Assembly: GCA_016763215.1 (NCBI GenBank)
Contig: JAESUF010000298.1
Span: forward strand, 1 to 7,139
Reading direction: 5' to 3'
Source of the DNA: Flavobacteriaceae bacterium
GTDB taxonomy: Bacteria > Bacteroidota > Bacteroidia > Flavobacteriales > Flavobacteriaceae
DNA: 7,139 bases
Both the position numbers and the translations under genes were made by a program. The notes under the pieces are model-generated. The model was given only the letters and a program-made list of their open reading frames with translations. It did no database searches and was not told the origin of the DNA. This document shows, in pieces, positions 1 through 5,522 of the stretch (positions are counted from its first letter, which is position 1; every line of letters starts with the position of its first letter).

Positions 1-322
1 ACTATACACAGAACGATCTAGTATTCCTGCTATTACTCATATTGATTTTTCAGGTAGAATTCAAACAGTTCATAAGGAAACCAATCCTGAGTATTGGAAT
101 TTAATCAATGAATTTAAAAAGCGAACTGGCGTTGGCTTGGTTGTAAATACAAGTTTTAATGTACGAGGTGAACCTATCGTTTGTACTCCAGAAGATGCTT
201 ATCGATGCTTTATGAGAACGGAAATGGATTATCTAGTTATTGAAAACTATATCTTTGAGAAAAAGAAGCAACCCAATTTTAACGACAAAGACAATTGGAA
301 AGAAGAATTTGTTTTAGATTAA
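1..322 (+). CDS. O-carbamoyltransferase (NodU/CmcH/SxtI family), C-terminal fragment
   Basis: This is the last 106 codons of a gene that begins before the window; the frame is open from base 2 to a TAA at 320-322. The fragment matches the C-terminal domain of the NodU/CmcH/TobZ carbamoyltransferases. It shows the block NTSFNVRGEPIVCTPEDA, preceded by a TGVGLVVNTS strand and followed by a MDYLVIENYIF segment, all typical of the family's YrdC-like/C-terminal part. Full-length relatives are about 550-620 residues, so roughly four fifths, including the Kae1-like N-terminal domain, is missing here. Family members make carbamoyl-adenylate from carbamoyl phosphate and ATP and transfer the carbamoyl group to a hydroxyl of a sugar, antibiotic or toxin in the cytoplasm. 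The acceptor cannot be read from this piece. The gene heads a packed operon: the next start codon is 4 nt after its stop. An internal TTG at 137 is not the start, because homology continues upstream of it. Confidence 0.9.
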   Translation, partial: LYTERSSIPAITHIDFSGRIQTVHKETNPEYWNLINEFKKRTGVGLVVNTSFNVRGEPIVCTPEDAYRCFMRTEMDYLVIENYIFEKKKQPNFNDKDNWKEEFVLD

Positions 323-326
323 GAAT

Positions 327-1283
327 ATGAGAAAGCTATCATTAAAAGTAGTGTCAATATTTATTGGCTTATTAATTACTTTTTTAATTGTTGAATTTGC
401 ATACCGAATTAAACTTCGTTTTTTTGGAGATTATGCAGTGTATTCCAAAACTAAGGAACTGGTTCGTTATTCTGAAAATGAAAAATTATTAGTAGAATTA
501 ATTCCAAATGCTACTGTAGAAATTAACAAAACATCATATAAAGTCAACTCACTAGGATATAGAGACAATGAGTGGAATTTAATAGATACTACAAAAACAA
601 AAATAGGACTCATTAGTGATTCTGTAGGTTTTCCTTATGGACTTAATCAGGATGAAGGGTACGAGTATTTTACAGAAAATCAATTAACAAAGGATTCTAT
701 TCCAACAGATATTTATAATTTTTCATTGAATGGGTACAATGCAAATCAATATATTGAGGTTCTAAAAAAAGTAGATGCTTCAGAAAATATTCAGTTAGAT
801 TACTTGGTTGCTAACATTACTTCAAATGATAACCAGCCCACAGGAACGCCTTCAATGCTGAATTGGATTGATCATCCAGAATCAAAGTATGAATGGATTC
901 CTTCTCGGTTAATTAAAAAATTTATCAATATCCATTACAAGAAAAACGTACATCCAAAATTGTACTCTTTTTCTTACATCGAAGAATACATCGACTACCT
1001 TAAGGAGTATCAAAATAAAACCAATGCAACAGTGATTGTTTTATTGATTCCTTCAAATACCACAGATGAAGGAAACAATAACTTCTATCTGAAAACAAAA
1101 GCATACGCAGAAAAAAACAATCTTAAAACCCTTTATTTGAAAGATGAATTTACAAAGGTTTCTAAGGTTGAACTTTTAAATGATTATTATTACACGAACG
1201 ACATCATGCATTTAAGCAAAAAAGGTCATAAATTTGTAGCAAAACATTTAAGTACTTTTTTAAAAAATACTATTAAAAAATAA
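327..1283 (+). CDS. Membrane-anchored SGNH/GDSL-type hydrolase
   Basis: A 318-residue protein. A short basic N-terminus (MRKLSLK) and one hydrophobic helix at about residues 8-24 suggest a signal anchor with the rest in the periplasm. The SGNH catalytic blocks are visible: block I is ISDSVGFPYG with Ser99 as the likely nucleophile, block II is FSLNGYN with Gly136, block III is ITSND with Asn167, and block V is DIMHLSKKGH with Asp292 and His295. The usual GDS of block I reads SDS. Members are esterases, thioesterases or O-acyl/acetyl-modifying enzymes; the substrate here is unknown. The gene starts 4 nt after the carbamoyltransferase stop and ends 3 nt before the DUF5989 gene, so co-transcription is almost certain. 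An SGNH/GDSL protein (SxtL) also accompanies the carbamoyltransferase in saxitoxin clusters, which suggests a role in the same modification pathway. Family assignment is firm; the reaction is inferred. Confidence 0.85.
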   Translation: MRKLSLKVVSIFIGLLITFLIVEFAYRIKLRFFGDYAVYSKTKELVRYSENEKLLVELIPNATVEINKTSYKVNSLGYRDNEWNLIDTTKTKIGLISDSVGFPYGLNQDEGYEYFTENQLTKDSIPTDIYNFSLNGYNANQYIEVLKKVDASENIQLDYLVANITSNDNQPTGTPSMLNWIDHPESKYEWIPSRLIKKFINIHYKKNVHPKLYSFSYIEEYIDYLKEYQNKTNATVIVLLIPSNTTDEGNNNFYLKTKAYAEKNNLKTLYLKDEFTKVSKVELLNDYYYTNDIMHLSKKGHKFVAKHLSTFLKNTIKK

Positions 1284-1286
1284 GTT

Positions 1287-1436
1287 ATGGAGTTTTTAAG
1301 AGATCTCTTTCTTTTTATGAAAGAACGAAAAAAGTTTTGGTTGTTCCCGATGATTATCGTTTTCCTTGTCTTAGGAGTCTTACTAGTCATTGGTGGAAGT
1401 TCTGCTTTTGCCCCTTTTATTTATACCTTATTTTAG
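1287..1436 (+). CDS. DUF5989 family small membrane protein (SxtK-like)
   Basis: A 49-residue protein that length-based gene callers can miss. It starts at ATG 1287, 3 nt after the SGNH gene stop, and ends at TAG 1434-1436, 1 nt before the ATG of the next gene. The N-terminus is amphipathic and basic (MEFLRDLFLFMKERKKFW), followed by one membrane helix at about residues 20-38 and the ending SSAFAPFIYTLF. The ERKKFW segment, the helix and the APFIYTLF tail are what I recognise as DUF5989, a family found almost always next to carbamoyltransferase and SxtJ genes. Its function is not known. Strong conservation and constant partnership suggest a membrane adaptor for the carbamoyltransferase or its product, which is inference. 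The link to SxtK rests on matching size and position in saxitoxin clusters, recalled rather than computed. Confidence 0.85.
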   Translation: MEFLRDLFLFMKERKKFWLFPMIIVFLVLGVLLVIGGSSAFAPFIYTLF

Positions 1437-1437
1437 G

Positions 1438-1800
1438 ATGGTGGCACAAGAAAATAATTCTAAAACCGTATTGGTTATTGTCGTTGGTTTTTTAGCAATT
1501 TCATTATACTTTGAAATAAAGCCCTTATTATATGTTGCTTTAGGTATAGGTGGTTTATCAACCTTATCTTCTACGTTAGAAGGTTACATTGTTTTAGGAT
1601 GGAATAAGATTGCTTTGACCTTAGGCTGGTTCACTTCCAGAGTAGTTTTAACTCTGGTGTTTTTTATTTTCCTTACGCCATTAGCTTTGCTTAAGAAACT
1701 AGTATCTTCTAAAGATCCTTTAAAAATTAAAGACACGGCTACAACGTACGTAGATCGATCGATTACCTATTCGAAAAAAGATTTAGAAAATATCTGGTAG
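1438..1800 (+). CDS. SxtJ family membrane protein
   Basis: A 120-residue integral membrane protein. Hydrophobic segments lie at about residues 10-25, 28-46 and 67-86, followed by a hydrophilic C-terminal tail ending YVDRSITYSKKDLENIW, which resembles the conserved tail of the SxtJ family. The ATG at 1438 is preferred because it lies 1 nt after the DUF5989 stop. The in-frame TTG at 1390 would overlap the DUF5989 gene by 47 nt and add 16 residues that do not look like the family's N-terminus. The gene closes the carbamoyltransferase-SGNH-DUF5989-SxtJ operon. No biochemical function is known for SxtJ; genomic partnership ties it to O-carbamoylation, presumably at the inner membrane. Its stop is only 2 nt from the stop of the convergent sigma-54 regulator. 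Confidence 0.85.
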   Translation: MVAQENNSKTVLVIVVGFLAISLYFEIKPLLYVALGIGGLSTLSSTLEGYIVLGWNKIALTLGWFTSRVVLTLVFFIFLTPLALLKKLVSSKDPLKIKDTATTYVDRSITYSKKDLENIW

Positions 1801-1802
1801 CC

Positions 1803-1820
1803 TTATTTGCTTGCAAATAA
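1803..1820. terminator. Perfect inverted repeat at convergent gene ends; possible bidirectional terminator
   Basis: The sequence TTATTTGC-TT-GCAAATAA is a perfect 8-bp stem, equivalent to a 7-bp stem closed by G-C around a CTTG tetraloop, a compact stable loop in RNA. It begins at the stop codon of the minus-strand regulator and covers that gene's last codons, and it starts 3 nt after the stop of the plus-strand SxtJ gene. On the + strand it is followed by ATTTAC, a poor U-tract; on the - strand it is followed by GGCTACC, with none. It is therefore not a textbook intrinsic terminator, and the stem is AT-rich. Position at a 2-nt convergent junction is the main argument for a role in ending or stabilising one or both transcripts. 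Confidence 0.4.
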
Positions 1821-2966
1821 ATTTACATCATTCACAGAAACCTCTGGTTCGCCTAAAATGATAAGACGCTCAACAACATTTCTTAATTCACGGATGTTTC
1901 CAGTCCAATCATAGGCTTGTAGTAAGGTAATTGCTTCAGCAGAAAACTCTTTTTTAGCAACTCCTTGTTCAGTCGCTATTTTTTGCGAGAAATAATTTAC
2001 CAACAACGGAATATCTTCTCTACGGGTATTCAACGAAGGAACATTGATCAGAATTACCGCTAGTCTGTGATACAAATCTTCTCGAAACCTTCCTTCTTCA
2101 ATTTCTGTCTTTAGATTTTTATTGGTTGCAGCAACAATACGTACATTTACCTTAATGTCTTTGTCACTTCCAACTCTTTGAATTTTATTTTCTTGTAAAG
2201 CACGTAGTACCTTTGCTTGGGCCGACAAACTCATGTCTCCAATTTCATCTAAGAAAATAGTTCCTCCATTGGCAGCTTCAAACTTTCCTGCTCTATCTTT
2301 ATTTGCTCCAGTAAAACTACCCTTCACATGCCCAAACAACTCGCTTTCAATTAATTCTGAAGGGATTGCAGCACAATTCACTTCTATCATCGGCGACTTA
2401 GAACGTTCTGATTTCTCATGCAACCAATGTGCTACCAATTCTTTTCCCGTTCCATTTGGGCCTGTAATTAAAACTCTAGCATCTGTACGTGCTACTTTTT
2501 CAATAATGTCTTTGATATGAGTAATGGCATCGCTATCTCCTATCATTTCATAATTCTTACTCACCTTCTTCTTTAGGCGTTTGTTTTCTACAACAAGAAC
2601 CTTTCTATCCAATGCATTGCGTACAGTATTCAATAAACGGTTTAAATCTGGTGGTTTAGAGATATAATCAAAAGCTCCTAATCGCATTGTATTCACAGCT
2701 GTATCTAAATCTCCATGACCCGAAATCATTACAAAAGGGATTTCAGGCTTTAACTTCTTTGCTTTTTCTAATACCTCTACTCCATCCATCTTTGGCATTT
2801 TGATATCGCAAAGTACCAAATCATAGTCGTTGTCTTTAATTTTTTCAATCCCTGACAATCCATCTTCAGCTACTTCAACCTTGTATTCATCATTCTCTTC
2901 AGAAATAATCTTTGTCAATACTCTACGAATCGCTGCTTCGTCTTCAATAATTAGAATTTTACTCAT
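1803..2966 (-). CDS. Sigma-54-dependent response regulator (NtrC/AtoC-like) lacking a DNA-binding domain
   Basis: A 387-residue two-domain regulator. The receiver domain (about residues 1-120) has the acidic pair E8/D9, phospho-acceptor D54 (LCDIKMP), S82 and K104. The AAA+ domain (about 140-372) has Walker A GPNGTGKE at 169-176, the sigma-54 contact loop as GSFTGA at 216-221 (usual form GAFTGA), Walker B IFLDEI at 237-242, arginine-finger region FREDLYHRL at 294-302, and sensor II GNIRELRNVVER. The protein stops about 15 residues after the AAA+ domain, so the Fis-type helix-turn-helix of typical 440-480 residue NtrC proteins is absent. This resembles HTH-less activators such as Helicobacter FlgR. 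A cognate histidine kinase would phosphorylate D54 and license ATP-driven open-complex formation by sigma-54 RNA polymerase. No kinase gene is in the window. The ATG at 2966 puts the receiver strand right at the N-terminus. It lies 107 nt downstream of the ABC permease and could share its transcript. Confidence 0.92.
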   Translation of the reverse strand: MSKILIIEDEAAIRRVLTKIISEENDEYKVEVAEDGLSGIEKIKDNDYDLVLCDIKMPKMDGVEVLEKAKKLKPEIPFVMISGHGDLDTAVNTMRLGAFDYISKPPDLNRLLNTVRNALDRKVLVVENKRLKKKVSKNYEMIGDSDAITHIKDIIEKVARTDARVLITGPNGTGKELVAHWLHEKSERSKSPMIEVNCAAIPSELIESELFGHVKGSFTGANKDRAGKFEAANGGTIFLDEIGDMSLSAQAKVLRALQENKIQRVGSDKDIKVNVRIVAATNKNLKTEIEEGRFREDLYHRLAVILINVPSLNTRREDIPLLVNYFSQKIATEQGVAKKEFSAEAITLLQAYDWTGNIRELRNVVERLIILGEPEVSVNDVNLFASK

Positions 2967-3043
2967 CTTATTTTGTTAGAAAATTTACAAGTTTTAAAGG
3001 GTACATATAATTCAGTCATTGCCTCATAACCTTTTACCCTTTG

Positions 3044-3070
3044 GGCTTTTGACTTTTGGCTTTTGACTTT
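3044..3070. repeat. Short tandem direct repeat (GGCTTTTGACTTT, two copies)
   Basis: Two identical 13-mers, GGCTTTTGACTTT, lie at 3044-3056 and 3058-3070 with a 14-nt period, in the 107-nt gap between the permease stop and the start of the sigma-54 regulator. On the transcribed (-) strand the unit reads AAAGTCAAAAGCC. The gap also has an ACCCTTTGGG mini-hairpin at 3036-3045, too small to be a convincing terminator. I found no convincing -33/-7 promoter for the downstream regulator here. The repeat may be an intergenic spacer repeat of the genome or simple-sequence drift. Confidence 0.45.
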
Positions 3071-3073
3071 AAT

Positions 3074-4392
3074 CTACCCTTTATACTTTAACCACTTATA
3101 CAGGTCTTTATAGGTTGGTTTCCTACCATACATCAAAATTCCTACTCGGTAAATCTTAGCAGCAAACCATACCATAAATACAAAGGTAACCAATAACAAT
3201 GCCATAGAAATCGCAATTTCATACCAAGGAACACCAAATGGTACTCTCATTAGCATGACTATTGGAGACGTTAATGGAATCATCGAGAATATGGTAGGAA
3301 TAGTTCCGTGTGGGTCATCAATTACAGTCGCAAATCCAACATAGACTCCTAAGATTAAAGGCAACATAATTGGCAACATAAATTGCTGAGTATCTGTTTC
3401 ATTATCCACCGCCGCTCCTACAGCTGCAAATACAGAACTGTATAAGAAATATCCTCCTAAGAAATAGAAAATAAATAGGACAAACATTTTTAATATTGGT
3501 AATTTCTGTATTTCTTGAAGCAACTGCTCTCCTCCACTAGTCGATTGTTTTATTACCTCCAATTGTTCTGGACCAATGCTAGAGGTTTGTGTCCCTACCA
3601 AATCGATTCCAAAAACAGAAGAAGAAACAATACTCAATATAAAAATGATCACTCCCCATATTAAGAATTGTAATAATCCTGCTGAGGCATTCCCGATTAT
3701 CTTACCCATCATTAATTGAAATGGTTTTACCGAAGAGACGATGATTTCGACAATTCGACTCGTCTTTTCTTCAATAACGCTTCGCATAACTGATGTTCCG
3801 TAGATAATGACAAACATCATCAGCATATATCCTGAAATAGCTCCAGTACCAATTTTAATCCAACTCCCCATCTTGGAAGATTCTTCTCCAGAGAAATTAT
3901 TCAACTTGATACTCGCATTAAAATCAGAAGATTCTAGCGCTGTCATATCAATACTTAGGTCTTTTAACCTCGTGTTTCGGAGCCTTTTTTCCACTATTCG
4001 TTCTATTGATTCAATAGTTCCTACACCTGGGGACGAACTCGAATAGAACTCAATAGACTTTGCAAGTAATTCTAGACTATCTTGTTTCGGAATGTAAATC
4101 ATCCCATAGAAACTACCTTCTTCTACTTTCTTTTTTGCCTCTTCTAAGGAAAGATTTGAGTAATCTTCATACTTGACTGTTTTTTTATCTTTAAAATCAT
4201 CCTTGCTAAACAATGTAGAATGATTTACATAAACGATGTTTTTTACTGATTCACTATTTTTCTTACTTAAAAAAAGACTAAAAATCCGATACCCACCATT
4301 AATAACGGGCTCAAAAAGGTCATTATAATAAATGATTTATTACGCACTTTTGCATTGAACTCTCTCTTTATAATTAGTTTTAACTTGCTCAT
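3074..4392 (-). pseudogene. ABC-2 type permease (NatB-like), frameshifted
   Basis: Membrane subunit of an ABC exporter, partner of the ATPase encoded 4 nt upstream. Translation from ATG 4392 gives MSKLKLIIKREFNAKVRNKS, then a hydrophobic helix (FIIMTFLSPLLMVGIGFLVFF), then a TAA right after a T7 run. Homology continues in the -1 frame (LSKKNSESVKNIVYVNHSTL) to the stop at 3074. Adding one T restores a 439-residue protein, the usual length of this family. In the restored protein an N-terminal anchor (about 21-41) is followed by an extracytoplasmic domain (about 42-180) and about six membrane helices (near 185-201, 238-258, 302-325, 338-357, 365-383, 393-411). The EEKTSRIVEIIVSSVKPFQLMMGKIIG region (split here as EEKTSRIVEIIVSS and VKPFQLMMGKIIG) is the typical NatB/YhaP cytoplasmic coupling stretch. 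A shorter frame from TTG 4213 lacks the N-terminal anchor and is unlikely to be the native start. The break may be a real mutation, a sequencing error, or rescued by slippage. Confidence 0.85.
4269..4275 (-). other. Homopolymer frameshift site (A7 on + strand, T7 in the permease coding strand)
   Basis: The permease coding strand reads GTC TTT TTT TAA at this point. One extra T would give GTC TTT TTT TTA AGT and join the two halves. As it stands, a -1 ribosomal slip on UUU UUU before the UAA, or addition of one U by RNA polymerase, would also rescue the protein. No strong downstream hairpin or upstream Shine-Dalgarno-like stimulator was seen, so programmed frameshifting has little support beyond the slippery run itself. 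Confidence 0.85.
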
Positions 4393-4396
4393 CTTC

Positions 4397-5326
4397 TTAA
4401 CTATTTTTGTTTACAGCTTCAATAAAAATATCATTGGCGTCTGGCACCAATTCTACAAAATGTTGTACTTGACCTTGACTGGTTAAAAATGACAGTAAGT
4501 CATTCGCCGTATTTCCATTCGTTAATTTCACATTTAATCTCAATCCATCATTCAGCAGTTTAAAATCAGCAGGAGATACTTCAAAGCTTTCTTTTAACTT
4601 AGACTCTACTTCTTTAGCATGAGCAGTATCCAATCCAATTTGAAAAGTATTTGTACTAAACTTACGTTTGATATCTTCTAAATTTCCTTCTAAAATTAAA
4701 TTCGATTTACCAATCAATGCAATATCGTCACACATCTCTTCAACCGACTCCATTCGGTGTGTAGAAAAGATAATGGTTGCTCCTTCATCACGAAGTTGTA
4801 GAATTTCTTTTGCTATTAGTTGTGCGTTAATAGGATCAAATCCTGAGAAAGGTTCATCAAAAATTAACAATTTTGGTTGATGCATCACAGTCACAATAAA
4901 CTGTACTTTCTGTGCCATTCCTTTCGATAACTCTTCAATTTTTTTATTCCACCAAGCTAAAATATCAAACTTCTCAAACCAATAGTGTAAACGATCTTTG
5001 GCTTGTTTTTTACTCAACCCTTTCAATTGAGCCAAATACATTGCTTGCTCTCCTACTTTCATACTTTTATACAAACCACGCTCTTCGGGCATGTATCCTA
5101 TATCTTCTATATGAGCTGGTTTTAGTGCCTCCCCATCTATTATGATAGAGCCACTATCTGGCATTGTAATCTGATTAATGATTCGAATCAACGTAGTCTT
5201 ACCTGCACCATTAGGTCCAAGTAACCCAAAAACACTTCCTTTAGGAACGTGAATTGATACATCATTTAATGCAGTGAAGTGACCATAGGTTTTGACTACA
5301 TTGTTAATTTCTAATAAATTACCCAT
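4397..5326 (-). CDS. ABC transporter ATP-binding protein (NatA-like, exporter type)
   Basis: A 309-residue ATPase. Walker A is GPNGAGKT at 37-44, the signature is LSKGMAQ at 133-139, Walker B is LLIFDEP at 153-159 with catalytic Glu158, the D-loop is SGFDP at 161-165 and the switch His is His190 (STHRM). The Q-loop region reads GYMPEERGLY (77-86), with no glutamine at the usual place, a pattern I associate with NatA-type ATPases. A C-terminal extension of about 85 residues (from about 222) matches the DUF4162-like tail of these exporters. It powers the ABC-2 permease encoded 4 nt downstream; substrates in this family include Na+, drugs and peptides, and cannot be told from sequence. The ATG at 5326 places the first strand (LLEINNVVKTYG) right at the start. 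A promoter candidate lies about 38-67 nt upstream, and a divergent MarR gene suggests shared control. Confidence 0.93.
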   Translation of the reverse strand: MGNLLEINNVVKTYGHFTALNDVSIHVPKGSVFGLLGPNGAGKTTLIRIINQITMPDSGSIIIDGEALKPAHIEDIGYMPEERGLYKSMKVGEQAMYLAQLKGLSKKQAKDRLHYWFEKFDILAWWNKKIEELSKGMAQKVQFIVTVMHQPKLLIFDEPFSGFDPINAQLIAKEILQLRDEGATIIFSTHRMESVEEMCDDIALIGKSNLILEGNLEDIKRKFSTNTFQIGLDTAHAKEVESKLKESFEVSPADFKLLNDGLRLNVKLTNGNTANDLLSFLTSQGQVQHFVELVPDANDIFIEAVNKNS

Positions 5327-5363
5327 ACTTAGTTCGTTGATTTTTATATTGAATCTTGTAACG

Positions 5364-5393
5364 CAAACTTACTATAATCTATTCTAGCTACAG
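5364..5393 (-). promoter_or_regulatory. Predicted Bacteroidota-type promoter for the NatA-like gene
   Basis: Reading the minus strand, CTG (5393-5391, one mismatch to the -33 TTG) is followed by exactly 19 nt and then TAAGTTTG (5371-5364), a perfect match to the -7 consensus TAnnTTTG. Transcription would begin near 5359 and leave a leader of about 33 nt before the ATG at 5326. This is a consensus match only. Confidence 0.5.
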
Positions 5394-5455
5394 AATTTTT
5401 TATGTGAAAAACTCCACTATTAGTAGCTCTTTCTTTCAAGTTGTTACAATTATTT

Positions 5456-5471
5456 ATTATGCATGCATAAT
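5456..5471. promoter_or_regulatory. Palindromic operator candidate 1 (distal MarR site)
   Basis: ATTATGCATGCATAAT is a perfect 16-bp palindrome in the divergent region between the NatA-like and MarR genes. It shares the 12-bp core TATGCATGCATA with the second palindrome, and their centres (5463.5 and 5492.5) are 29 bp apart. Paired identical palindromes beside a MarR gene are typical operators for the dimeric winged-helix regulator. Binding is inferred from position and symmetry. Confidence 0.6.
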
Positions 5472-5486
5472 TTTTTCTTAATTTAC

Positions 5487-5498
5487 TATGCATGCATA
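5487..5498. promoter_or_regulatory. Palindromic operator candidate 2 (proximal MarR site)
   Basis: TATGCATGCATA is a perfect 12-bp palindrome identical to the core of candidate 1. It covers the predicted -33 position of the marR promoter (5488-5490) and extends into the spacer, so a bound repressor would block polymerase. Its centre is 30 bp upstream of the marR start codon. Confidence 0.6.
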
Positions 5499-5517
5499 AC
5501 ATATTTTTGTATCTTTG
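5488..5517 (+). promoter_or_regulatory. Predicted promoter of the MarR/beta-oxidation operon
   Basis: ATG at 5488-5490 (one mismatch to the -33 TTG), a 19-nt spacer and TATCTTTG at 5510-5517 (perfect TAnnTTTG -7 element) make a plausible Bacteroidota promoter. A second -7 match, TATTTTTG, lies at 5502-5509 but has no -33 partner. With the first, transcription would begin about 5 nt after 5517, at or next to the start codon at 5523, giving an essentially leaderless mRNA; with the second, the leader would be about 9 nt. Confidence 0.5.
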
Positions 5518-5522
5518 ACACA

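Noticed and set aside
1251..1271. Inverted repeat AGTA-C-TTTTTT/AAAAAA-TACT at the end of the SGNH gene
   Set aside because: It has no loop, is pure A/T, and the next gene starts 16 nt later in the same operon, so a terminator is unlikely.
1390..1437. Upstream TTG start for the SxtJ-family gene
   Set aside because: It overlaps the DUF5989 gene; ATG 1438 follows that gene's stop by 1 nt and fits the family.
1443..1460. TGGCAC, which could start a sigma-54 -24 element (also at 4441)
   Set aside because: No TTGC-type -12 element follows at the right spacing at either place, so no sigma-54 promoter is supported in the window.
1744..1763. ACGTACGT and ATCGATCGAT palindromes near each other
   Set aside because: They lie inside the SxtJ coding sequence in a conserved tail and have no gene-regulatory context.
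2233..2520. Open frame of 95 codons on the + strand
   Set aside because: It lies wholly antisense to the AAA+ core of the sigma-54 regulator and has no recognisable protein features.
3807..4046. Open frame of 79 codons on the + strand
   Set aside because: Antisense to the extracytoplasmic domain of the permease; no family resemblance.
4668..5145. Two open frames (4668-4880 and 4912-5145) on the + strand
   Set aside because: Both are antisense to conserved motifs of the NatA-like ATPase, whose coding is certain.
5463..5522. Upstream in-frame ATG that would extend MarR by 20 residues
   Set aside because: The extension is unlike MarR proteins and would put the promoter and an operator palindrome inside the coding region.
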